From Burhinus oedicnemus (taxonomy: Eukaryota > Chordata > Aves > Charadriiformes > Burhinidae): a DNA stretch of 64,000 nt. Numbering within the stretch: position 1 is the stretch's first letter; the number at the start of each line of letters is the position of its first letter. Below, piece by piece: positions 48,438 to 59,130 of this stretch. The position numbers were made by a program, and so were the translations under genes. A model generated the notes under the pieces. It worked only from the letters and a program-made list of their open reading frames with translations. It was not told where the DNA came from and made no database searches. Where the stretch lies: assembly GCA_008921705.1 (NCBI GenBank), contig VFFE01007257.1, forward strand, positions 65,022 through 129,021, written 5' to 3'.

Positions 48438-51400
48438 CTTCTCCCAGGGACTTCTTTTAACACCTGGGGCCTCTTGCCTGGACTTTGCCAATTAGAGACA
48501 GAGTTGCAGAGACTGCAGAATTGCTCTTATTTTGTATTTCATTTTTTCAGTTAGATTAGTTCAGGGATCAGAAAATGAATGAGCTTAGCTCAAGTCCCAC
48601 AAGCCTGCTTTTCCTCCAGGCAGCTAAACACACCGCTCTGCTTGCTAGACAAACATTTAATCACTTTCTGCACTCAGCATCCTCCGCCATGCTGGGAGAT
48701 GGGCTCTTGCCAGGTTCTTCAAACAGGCAAAACCACCACACGCGTGCATTTATTTCCCATGCAAGTTGTGGCTTACGCACAAAGAGAGGAAATCGCCTTT
48801 TGTAAAAGAGAAACCTTGTAAATAGGATCAGGTTAAACAGGCTCTCTGACTTCCAGAGCATCTTCTATGCAACTGTAAACCAGGAACCTGTCTGATAATG
48901 TACCTATCAGACAATTTATGCCAGGAAACACAGGGGAAGGGAGATTCACTTCCACGTGTTACCAGTGCCAAACACCATGGTTCTGAGAGGAGAGCAACAG
49001 GAATGATTTCAGTTCTGTAAAGTTTGCCTTTTCGTGAGGACAGCAGGAAACTTATACTACTTAGTTTATCCAAAATGAGACTACAATATAGGTGACTCCT
49101 CATCTATAAGTACCAGGTTGGGAAGAAGTGTCTAATAATAGTCTTTAACCTAGCAGAAGGAGATGCAATGGGATATACCAAGTAGGGAAAAAAAAAAAAT
49201 GCTGGGCAAATTAAGGCGGCAAAGGTAACTCACTATTGAAGCAACTTGCTTAGGGACCTCGTGAATTCATCGTTGCTTGAAGTCAAACCTGGGCATCTTT
49301 CCAAGAGCTACGTTACAGCTCACGAATAAGTAACAGGTGTGACAGAGCTGATGTTCTGGAAGCGCAGAGATATGATAAAGGCTGTGGAAACCATCACATC
49401 AAGCAGAAGTCATTATGAATAAATTGGTATTCCTTACTCAATGGGAACTGCTGAAGTGTGAGGGAGAGGAGAGGGGAGAAAGGGATAATTAGGGCAAGCT
49501 CCCACAATTGCCTGCATAGATGGCTTGTCCTCTTGAGATATCACCTCTCAAAGAAAACAGCACCGCTTGGCTCAGGAGGCTGGATGGGGTCCTTGAGCTA
49601 AATACCAACACTGCTGGACTCAGAGGAACCGTCTCATGCCAGTACAAAATGCCGAATACATGCCCCACACCCGCCATCTGCTCCCACCGCTGTCCTGCTA
49701 ACCTGAGCAAACGTGGACTTGGTTTGTGGGAGCCTCTGCAATGCTACTGCCCCCGGCACAGCTGGGGAGGTCAAGCTGGCATCCCACGTGTTGAAATCAC
49801 CACGGCACATCAGAAGGCAGCTGCCATTTTAAAACCCATCCCTGGAGAGACACGAGTGTGGGACAGAGACTCCAGAAGACCTAGAGGAGTCCCCAAAGAG
49901 CCACAGAAGAACTGCAAGTACGGCCACCCTGGGAGTCTGAATGGGGTCTCGGTGCAAAGGTCATCAGGCAGGTTCTGAGAAAATTCAGAGCTATTAAAGT
50001 CTGAGTGGTGGGATAAGCCACACAAAACATGGTTGTGGGCCTTTCTGGCCTTCAAAACCTACAAGAATTTATCCCACTTGATCATTTATCATTAGACGCG
50101 TGGGTCTTTCATGCCTTCCAGCACAGCCTGTGCCTCCCCCTCAAATTATACTCATCTAGACTTCTCTTCAGAGAAAACCCCCAAATAAATCATTTGTGAT
50201 TCATAATTTATTCAAGCAAGTTCCCAATCCTTTGGACTAGGTATTGCTTGGGTTGTTATCTGACAAGATTAATCACTTTTCAGAGCTGCTGGGAACACCT
50301 TCCCCATCCTTTTCTCCTCAGAGCTTTACCGGCTCTGGCAAAGTACAGGCTGGAGGTGCCACCTGGCACTCCTGCGTTGAACACAGGCGGTCGAGAAACA
50401 GTTTGTGTAGAAAGACAAACTCAAAGTTTCACAGCAATAAAGAACACGGCACATCTGTCACTCAGCTCTGCTAATGATTAATTCCCTTTGCCGCCTCATT
50501 TCCAGGACTTTGTCAAGAGCTAATTTCTAGCCCTATCACACAGCCTGGGCTGAAGCATCCACCTGTCCATCATCTTCTGCAGAAATAAATCCTGTCGGCT
50601 CAGGGCTCCGAGCTGCTCCCTGCACCCGCAGTGTAGCCTACACCCACTGCCTCCTTTCCATCCACCCAGGACTTGAACCTCTTCCCTCCGGCCCCTCGCC
50701 ATTCCTGCCATCGCTCTTCTGCAGCCTCAGCTTCACCACCTGGCAAGAGGTGGATTTTTTCAGCAGTAGATTTCAGTATCCTCGAATGGCTGGAGCAATC
50801 TGGACTTACAACAAGTTTCCCACACAAAAGACCTTTTTTCTTACAAGGAGGGTAGGAGGCAGTGAAGAAGAAGTGTGAGGACACATCTATGCCCTTTCCT
50901 CCTGTAGGGTCTACAGATTCTCCCCAAGCTTCTGTGGTAGGCAATACTTAAGACAGCAGCACGAACACACTGCGCAGCATCCAGCCACAAACACATGGCT
51001 TCCAAAAAGCTTCTGCAAGCATTAATCAAACTCTTCAGGACACAGAGTTTTCACATACTAATTTACTTAAATGACATGTTACTTTGTCTTCACAACCAAG
51101 ACACCTAAACAGCTGAACAGAAATCACAAACTGAATCTCATAGGAATAATTAGTATATGAAAAATAAACCAAGCCGAGCTAGAGCCACCCAGGCAAGCGG
51201 CCCTTGGGGTCTGCCTACAAAACAACTCATTTAGAATCAAAATAGTCAAACGCTGAAGAAATTCGGACAGCATTCTCCTAAGCTCCAGCTATTCTAGGAA
51301 AACAACCTGCTATAAAAGGCTGTCATGAAAAATGGATCTTGTGATGTGCAGCAGACTTAGCACGGAAAACAGGCCAGCCTGTTCATCCGCTACTCAGGAA

Positions 51401-51497
51401 TGGTCTTAGAGGTGGGACCATGGCAGAGGTCCCAAGCCCCAGCTCCCCCCAAGGCTGCGACAGCGCTTCCGCTACTCCCAGTGTAGATTCAAGATAC
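48438..51497. other. Non-coding stretch, possible 3' part of the minus-strand gene
   Basis: Contains a minus-strand AATAAA near 50204-50209 and a 115-codon minus-strand frame (50600-50944). Its acceptor (CCTACCACAG) enters in phase 1, which does not match the phase-0 end of the 51498-51638 segment. Either an exon is missing between them or the frame is chance. Confidence 0.35.
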
Positions 51498-51638
51498 CTT
51501 TTGTTGATCTCTAGACATCCACACTAGTCTGTAGCTGAAGAACAGCCCAGCAATCTTGTTGATGTGTATAACATCAGGACATTCTTCTTGTGCTCTCCAA
51601 CTTTCCCCTGTGCTCTGGTTAGGAGTTTCCAGAAAAAC
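51498..51638 (-). CDS. Candidate exon of an unidentified minus-strand gene
   Basis: On the minus strand the acceptor GTATTTATACCAG is followed by 141 bases, exactly 47 codons, open in phase 0. They include ESWRAQEECPDVIHINKIAG and FFSYRLVWMSRDQQK. A donor-like AAAAG-GTATCT follows; if it is not used, the frame stops two codons later, so this could also be a last coding exon. Its start phase matches the phase-0 end of the 52177-52360 candidate about 540 bases upstream. No family is recognised. The pyrimidine tract is weak. Confidence 0.35.
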
Positions 51639-52176
51639 CTGGTATAAATACCATTGTTGCCAAGAAGAAGCCAACACCAAAGGCAAAACCCTTCTACCAT
51701 CAGAGAACCTTGGCCTTCAGAAAGTAAGCCCGCCCTGACATCTCTCTCCAGAAGCTTCCTGCATCCAACTAAGGACCATCCCTCCAGTCTGCTACTCAAA
51801 CACACAACCTCAGCCTCCACAATGTTCCTCCAACAGGGCCACACTCACAACCACACGCAGCTCCTCAGGTCAGCCCCCTTCCCGTCAGCATCAACTTTTC
51901 ATAGGGCTTATTTAATACAAGTCAAAAATAACCCTTTGCTAGTAGACAACATCTACCACAAACCTCTTGGACAACACCTTATTTGCATGCATTGTCTAAA
52001 ATGATATTCTGGGGCCTTTGGTAGCCGTGTATCGCAAGTATTAGGAAATACCTTCTTCCTTAGGTACCTAATTGCTGCTCTGCAACTGCGCACCATTAAC
52101 TAAGGGGTTTACCTCCCAAACACCCACAAGTTGGCAATCCAAGCCCTCACTGGGCATTATTCTAGGGTTTACTTAC

Positions 52177-52360
52177 CCATAGGAAGGACATGCCCTCACA
52201 CTTCTCATCTGCAGACATCAACGCTTTCACACTGACATTACTACTCTCTACCCTGAGCTCACAGGTGAGTTCACTTAGTTTTGGCAGAAAGTAGCAGAAA
52301 TTATAGTTTTGCTCCTCCTCCATGAGCACGTTAACAACTCTCAGCAGTGCTGTGAGTCCC
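52177..52360 (-). CDS. Candidate exon of an unidentified minus-strand gene
   Basis: A 184-base minus-strand segment, entered in phase 2 after GTCGCTTGAG and leaving in phase 0 at an excellent donor (CTATGG then GTAAGTAAA). The peptide includes ALLRVVNVLMEEEQNYNFCY, FLPKLSELTCELRVES and ADEKCEGMSFLW, with an even mix of charged and hydrophobic residues as in a folded helical protein. The acceptor lacks a good pyrimidine tract. It could follow the 55 kb segment if that uses its alternative donor at 55123, because the phases then agree. Confidence 0.4.
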
Positions 52361-55119
52361 CTCAAGCGACCAGCAGTTGTTTGAAGCTTTTAGTAGGTTC
52401 TGAATTTTTAAACAGAGAGAGATGTATTCTCCTGAGTGTTCACAGGGCATTAAGTAAACATTAAACTTTTTAGTAAAATGTAAAAACATTGAAACCCATC
52501 TCAATTACTCAGCTTTCATTTATACAGCACTGTGACCTCTCTATCCCAGGGGGCTGTAGAAACAAGACTGAGTTACTAAATGAAAAAATGCACCTTTACG
52601 AGAAAAACAGAGATGACTCCACTGCCTTTTGGCAACCTGCAAATGCAAGAACAGCAACAAAAATGATATAAACCCTCTTCACTTCATTTTACAGATTGCG
52701 CTTTCTTTTCATACCAGAGCAAAAGCAAAACATTGCAGAAGGACAGAAAACTGGACCACGTCCAGGTCTGAAGGCACTGCCCTCTTGTTAACACATATTA
52801 CCAGTGAAATCCTTGAGATTAACCAGTTTGATCCAGGAAATGACCACCTCCAGTGGACAAAGTAAAAAGCAAAGAGTTGCCTGAATGCAGCGTAATTCCC
52901 TCGCCCGAGTCCTCAAAACAGGTTCACCGACCGACAAGGAAGCAGTTCAGAGGTGCTAGATGCTCTCTTGAAGTTGATAAAGCATTGCTGAAACCTTGCT
53001 GCTTCTCACAGCGTACTGATGCTTTCCTTCGTTAGCAAGGCACATCTTTCCTTGTCAAGATTCTGCTTGGCTCCAGACACTAATGAGAGGCTGACAGGTA
53101 ATCATTTCAAACTGCATTTGCTCTAACGTTATAAAGTTATTTACTATCCACCTGGTCCAGCTCTTACTGCAGACTACGTAAAAGGACCTAACAAGGCTTG
53201 CGTTAGGCTCCCCACTATTTATTTAATGCCTATAGCGGCGGCATCCTCGTGTGGGGGACTTGCACTTTAAAGCATTAATACAAAAATATCTTGGGAAATC
53301 CAGCAGAAGTTAGGGAGTCGTGAGTAATTTTTATTTATATATATGTAAATAAAAACTAAGTTTTCTTCTCTTATTGCAAGAGATTTTCTCTGCACCTTGA
53401 GAGACAGGCTGGCAGAAGAGGACTGAGCCTATTTCACATTATGGAGGCCCTAGGCAGCGAAGGGCAGTGAAGATGCCAGTCAGTTCATAGTTATTTATTA
53501 TGGATCTTTTTTCTTGACACTAGATTCTGAACCGCAAATCTGGAGCCCTGGGCAGATCCCAGTACTCACTGCTAACAATGCACAGAAATAAAACCAGGAG
53601 GAAGAGAAGTTATCCATCCATGCCTAGGGCTAACGGCATTGTTCCTAACTAATTGCTTGACTGGTTTATCTTCCCTGTGTGCATAGCACAATTCTCTTAA
53701 ATTATTTTTCTGCTGCTAAATCCCACTGTGGTTCTGGGTCACTCATTGAAAGTCAAACCGAGAGGCTGCATGTGATGGAGCCCAGACACGGGGTATTGTT
53801 TGCTTCCCGAGCACGGCATGGCGCTGGACCCAGGGCCTCCCATGATTAATTGCAGAAATTGTAATCTTTATACAAATACTTCTAAAGGAGAATTTGGTTA
53901 AGCTTAGAAGTTATCGTCTCAGAATATTTGTACCAGTGAGACTTGATCGTGCAAGGAGGAAAGAACCAGCCATGCAGCAAAAGGGAATTAGCTTAAACAG
54001 AACATCCAATTAATTGCTTTTGGCTTTAGTTTTTTAATAGTTGTTTTGAATTTGGTTTTTTTAAGAGAGAACATTAACAGCACAACATACTGATCAGAGG
54101 TGCAAAGCTACTTTCAGCATCAGAAAAGCTGTCCCTAAAGTTATATTGGAAAGGCCGAAAGTGATAGGAAATACATGCAAATAACATTTTTGGCCCTAGT
54201 GGATGATGACAGTTCTACCCTGAGCTGCCTTTTCAAGAGAGGTGGGACACAGGGCCCAAAAGAGTGGAAACTGGGTCCAGTGATGTGTGTGTGTCCCAGT
54301 ACAGGTACATTTCTAGCGTACTGAAAAGGTACCAAGCCACAGGGGAGGTAGTTCTGTTATCAGAGGCGTATTTCAACAAACAACTAAATTTGGGACCCTC
54401 AGGAGGCCACACTTGTTTAGGAGCTCCAGAAGTTTCCAACTCTGTCCCACTGTATCTCATGGCAGGAAGCAGATTTAATCCTCCTTCTTGAGGAAAGAGC
54501 ACAGGACAGGAGCAGGGACCCTCCCTACAGGAAAACAGGACAAGCAATTCAGTTACCAGTGATGGAGAGGAGCCTACAGGACATGCCATGCTGCAGTTTT
54601 GGGGAAACTCAACATCCAGTAGCTACTAAAATTAAAATAAACGGAACCTTCCAAGCCCATCTTTCCTACAGGGAACCCAATTCATCTTACATGAGGAAAA
54701 AGAAAATAAAAGCCAACACAAAATCCCCAAGCCAATACAGCGGGTATCTCTGGGAATCTGCTGGTGCTCCCGTGAATGCCCTTTCCAAGCCTCCCCACAC
54801 CAGCAGTGAGGTCCTGGGTCTGGCATTGGAAGAACGAGCAGTCACTGCATCCCAGTGGCAAGTGCCCCAGCTGCTGGAGGCAGCGGTCCAAGGCAGGCAA
54901 GGCAACTGGAGTGAGAAGGCTTCTTCAAATCAGCTTCTATACCCAGAATAGCACGTGCGAAATCCAGACCAGAGTGCCAGAACACAACTTTTACTTGGCC
55001 AAGGGCATCTCTCTTGGTCTCCCCCTACCCCAAGGCCATTTATCCCACCCCGCGGGCAGCATGCAGAGCATAGCCATGGACTCGCCAGCTCCAGGGAGCC
55101 CTCCGTTCCCAGCTCTCAC
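52361..55119. other. Intron-like stretch with possible conserved elements
   Basis: Two parts (53200-53360 and 53850-54070) have the texture of conserved non-coding elements. At 53328-53355 a perfect 10-bp inverted repeat (TTTTTATTTA, 8-base loop, TAAATAAAAA) places an AATAAA on both strands. No recognised repeat was found. Open frames at 54233-54951 lie on both strands. Confidence 0.4.
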
Positions 55120-55226
55120 CCACCAGCTTCCTCCTGGTGCAAGCTCAGACTCAAAATCCATGGCCAGCACACTCTCACATGCTCGCAGCGCCTCTCTTCG
55201 CCTTTCATACCAGAGCTGCTTGGCCT
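55120..55226 (-). CDS. Probable exon of an unidentified minus-strand gene
   Basis: On the minus strand the acceptor CTGCCCAGCCTGCTGCAG is followed by 107 bases that, entered in phase 1, read AKQLWYERRREALRACESVL and then AMDFESELAPGGSW. They end at a good donor (GGTGG then GTGAGA); an alternative donor lies 4 bases earlier (GT at 55123/55122). The phase-1 G from the 57812 donor plus AG gives Glu at the junction, so the two segments join in frame. The peptide looks like a strongly charged amphipathic helix, unlike most chance frames. The plus strand is also open here (54776-55300), as expected in GC-rich DNA. The family is not recognised. Confidence 0.45.
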
Positions 55227-56029
55227 CTGCAGCAGGCTGGGCAGCTGCAGGCAGCCAGGTGCCCAGAACAGGAGAAGACTACAGATACAATCAGAGGTAG
55301 GTGTGTCTTCTGGATCCCCTTTCCTCCAGAATCTGTGGCCCTGCCCACAGCACAAATCCTTGTGATTCAACACCACTACTCTCCTGGAGAAAGAAAACCA
55401 GCTGGCAGTAAGGGTGGACCCAACTGGCAAACCAGAGCTTCCCCAATGCCCTTCTGTACCAAGGAGCAGGGAGCTGGGATCTTCTGCCGTATGAAGTTCA
55501 GCTCAGCAACCATGGCACCTCCTGCGCATACTTGTAGAGTTTAGGATTAATGGAGAGACTTGTCCCCAAACCTGGAAGAATCACCTCACTAAGGCTACGG
55601 ACAGACTAAATAAATTCCAGCGTAGTTTTTCTCCTATCAACACTGCCTTTATCTTAGCCTGTGATCCCCGGGGTGCCATTTACAGAGAACAGGGACAACC
55701 ACCGGCCCTTCTTTCACTTGCCCGAGCAAGCCAAGCTCACTGGGTGCCTTCCTTTCATTTCCATCTGCTCAGGCAGACCTGTCTTCCAGAGGATGAACCA
55801 GGATTGTACACAATAGCCCAGAAGAGCTTTTTCAAAGCATTGGTACGATGGCATCGACATTTCCTCATCTAGCTGGAAGTACAATGCCCAGCGCTGCAGT
55901 GAGGGGTCTAACTCCTTGCCCTTTCCTGGGCTTAAGCCCAGGCAGCCACGGCACTGGTGAGGTTAATGCCCAGCTTCCATGTCTGAGACAGAGCCCTAGG
56001 CTCTGCCTATAATCTATAATAAGGTGAGA

Positions 56030-57811
56030 AATAAGCACTTTCAGGATGTAATATATTAGATCGGTTTTCAACATCTAATTTAGGATTAAATTAATTACAC
56101 CCTAGAAAAGCTTATTTCTCTCTAAGGGATTCCGGACAGCGAGCTCAGGCAGCGATACCTGTATCCACTGATGAATCCTGCACCTTGTGATTGACTAGTC
56201 AGGCACAAGTCTTTCTCTGGCAAACCCACTGCACCCATTCTTCTGTGCTGCTAATTCACCTAATTCTCCTTTCCATCATGACTTATTCTAAACCTTGAAT
56301 ACACAAGGCAGTATCAAGAAGTCTGCAGCTGCCCAGATCTCCTATTCTTCTTTTTCTTTTAGAAATCAGTTCAGTTTTGTCAGTCACATAGTATTATCTT
56401 CCATTTTAAAAGCTTGTTCAGGTCTTGCTAAGCCATACAGTTTCATGTGCTAGGTGTCAGACAAGTTATATCTGCTCCCCCAAAGCACGCAGAGAGGAAG
56501 GTTTCTCCCAGTTCACATGTACACATTTTATTTCCATCATTCCACACACCTTCTCTTCCAAGCCACCTTAGTGAAAACTAAGTGTCCATCCAGAATCAGA
56601 AAACACACATTGACCTCTCCCTCACCATCATCTCTGGCTAGAAATAACAGAAGTCAGCATGACATATCTCGGTTCTTCTCTAACTCCCATTTCCTGATCT
56701 CCCCAGTCTAAATTCCTTGGCTGGTCAGTGTTTTTCCCCATCTTACAAGTCCCTGCCCTTTGCTGCCCTTGTTAGGCTGGGCCTGCAGCCTTCTTCCATG
56801 CAAACTGCTACCCTTTCAGTAGGGGAAACTTCCAGGTGATTTCTCCAACTTTGATAAAAGTTCAGACCTCCTGTATGCTACTGCCCTCAAGATTTCCCTC
56901 TTGATGACTTCAGAAACTAGTTCCCTTAATATTTTACAGTAATTCTCTGCTACAGCCTTTCTGCAGCAAAAGCAAACAATTCCTCTACCACTGTCAGCAC
57001 ACCCTTTGCTGAGTTTTCAGGGGTGTTTTTTGTTTTGTTTTTGTTTGGTTAGGGGGTTTTGTTTGTTTTCACATACACACATGTACATTTTGTTTATGGT
57101 TTACTAAGAGCAAGACCAGAAATTACATTTGCTCTTATTAGTTCAAAGACAATTTGGGTGGATAAGCTAGAGCGTGGTTTAGAGGGGAATGAGATCATAG
57201 GTTTGATACCCAGTTCTCTCTCAAACATCACGTTCTATCTTTCAGACTGGAAGTCGGTTTATGAGATAAAATCCACACTTATACTGTTATTTCATAAAGC
57301 TGATACTTGGGGATTAGATTAAGATCTCAGCACACAAACAGCACCAACAGTGAACTCTTCCATTTCAGCCTGAACTCCAGCTCCTATCACATCCTGTGAG
57401 GCAGCTCCCATCCTAAGGGAGAAGCACTCGGTGCTGCTGTGTTGTTCATACTCCGCAGCTTGCAGAGACGGGAAAGACCTGGAAGAGACACGCATGTGTT
57501 CTGGAAACTAAGGTTGCCCCACATACACATATTTCCATTCTTAGTTAAGGTCCAAAGCTTAATTAAGGTCAGACCTTAAAGTCTAAACCACAGTAGTTGC
57601 TGGAGTGCTGATGCCTTAAGACTTCAACACTGGAAGTTATCAGATACCAATTTGTTTATGTAAGAAACAGGCTACCAGGAATACTAAATACACCATTTTA
57701 ACTCCATTCAGCATTAATTCAACATGCATTCCCATTTACAAATACATACCATTACTAGGTAGAAATGTAGCACCTGTGTTTTTAAAACCAGTAGCATTAC
57801 CACTACTTTAC
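56030..57811. other. Intron-like stretch with G/T-rich low-complexity patch
   Basis: Lies between the 58 kb and 55 kb minus-strand segments. It has a G/T-rich patch at 57025-57070 and a minus-strand AATAAA near 56528. At 57557-57573 TTAAGGT and ACCTTAA form a small inverted repeat. No coding segment with good splice sites was found. Confidence 0.45.
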
Positions 57812-58027
57812 CTTTGCTTCTGGCCTCCTCGGGCGATTCTTCAGGTATGTGTTTGGGCAGAGGCAGTCCCAGTTTCCTCACCTGCTTATGCTCCCCAGTT
57901 GAAAGGAGGGGAAGTTCCTTCTTTATTTCTCTTTGTTTTACTTTGGGGTTGGGGGGGCACATGGGCAGGAAGGGCTGGTTTGTATCATAGGTTAAGGGCT
58001 GAAAGATCTTCAAGTCAAACAACTGTG
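57812..58027 (-). CDS. Probable exon of an unidentified minus-strand gene
   Basis: This is the best single coding segment in the window. On the minus strand the acceptor CTGCTTTTTTAG (or 5 bases later, GCACAG) precedes 216 bases open in one frame, ending at a good donor (AGCAAAG then GTAAAG, phase 1). The peptide begins AQLFDLKIFQPLTYDTNQPF, continues with a Pro/Lys/Glu-rich linker (CPPNPKVKQREIKKELPLL) and ends HIPEESPEEARSK. The composition is typical of a charged linker in a eukaryotic protein. It joins in phase to the 55 kb exon and, less surely, to the segment at 58481-58559. I do not recognise the family, and no membrane segment is visible. Confidence 0.55.
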
Positions 58028-58480
58028 CTAAAAAAGCAGATCACTACCTTACAATACTGGTACCGTATTCACCACCACCAGGAAAATTACAAAGATGCTT
58101 TCCAGTAAGGAAACACCCTCAACTCTTAAAAATGCTGTCTGTGCTTCCAAAACCTCAAGGCCGTCTCCCACCCCTCCCCTCTTGCTTTACAGTACAGAAA
58201 GGCATGACTAATTCCTGCCCTCCATACACTACAGCATTGGAAACCACCACAGTATCTTGCTGTATTAGTTCTGCTGCATTTAACACACGTGAGCAAAGCC
58301 AAAAACTTGTCATTTGTCCTGTGCTAACACCCAGGCTCAGAAAGCACTGCTGGTACCCTGCCTGTCAAATGTAACACCACAACACAAAGCTGTTTTCCCC
58401 TAACTGCCCTGTAATGTCTTATCTGTGCTTCTGCATTTAGTGCTTAGTTGCACTCAGCACATGAAGACAGAAAATACTAC

Positions 58481-58559
58481 CTTCCTGAAAATCCCAAGGT
58501 TCAAGCCCAGTGCAAAATTTCCTGCCATTTTGAGCATCTGTGACAGCAACACCTACAAA
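58481..58559 (-). CDS. Possible upstream exon of the minus-strand gene
   Basis: A 79-base minus-strand segment after GCTTAGCAG (or 72 bases from the alternative GTAG acceptor). It is open as FVGVAVTDAQNGRKFCTGLE followed by PWDFQE, and ends at GGAAG then GTAGTA in phase 1. This matches the start of the 58 kb exon, where G plus CA gives Ala. The acceptor is weak, and the plus strand of the same interval has better splice sites (58441-58575), so strand and reality are uncertain. Confidence 0.25.
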
Positions 58560-59130
58560 CTGCTAAGCTTCATGGGTAAGAGTCGCCTTTTCCCATGTAT
58601 TTCAATTGCATTTCTTTCATTGCAGGACAAAGATGATGATCTTGTTAAGGTGTAGACCAAAGCGCTAGCCCTTTGCATGCAGCAGTTTATTCTTCAGGTC
58701 CTCATTACGTTAGAGATGACACTGTCAGCTAGTCTCCATATGTACCCTAGGAGCTACGCTCCAGCCCTACCCCTCAAGACCTGCCAGCATCCCCAGTCCC
58801 ACCGCTTCCCAAACAGGTGAGCCGTCTCGCAACAGCGCTGCCCTTTGGCTGACAGCGATGCCTGTGCCAGCGGGACTGCGGAGATCTCGCACGGCCAGGG
58901 GAAGGAATACACCGCACCATCAAAAAAGGAGCGACGGTCTCTCCAGGGCCCCTGGCATGAACTGCAGCAGGCAGCTCCAGCTGCTAGCACCGTAGGAAAG
59001 GCTGCTCGAGTTTCCCAGGCCTGGGAGTCTGCCCAGCAGCAGTTAACCTGCGCTCCAACCACACCTACACACAGATGATACGATACAGGAAGGGGCAAGC
59101 CCCGGTCGGTTCTCCTGACCAAAACTGGGA
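58560..59130. other. Unassigned, modestly CpG-enriched at 58800-59120
   Basis: The right part has more CpG than its surroundings, with frames open on both strands: 58754-59122 minus, and 58845-59078 plus ending in a stop just before the AT-rich block. The plus frame follows an acceptor-like CTGCCCTTTGGCTGACAG. It could be a plus-strand last exon, a minus-strand promoter and first exon, or neither. Confidence 0.3.

Noticed and set aside
50600..50944. 115-codon minus-strand frame as the last coding exon of the minus-strand gene
   Set aside because: Entry phase does not match the preceding candidate, and the C-terminal half looks like random GC-rich translation.
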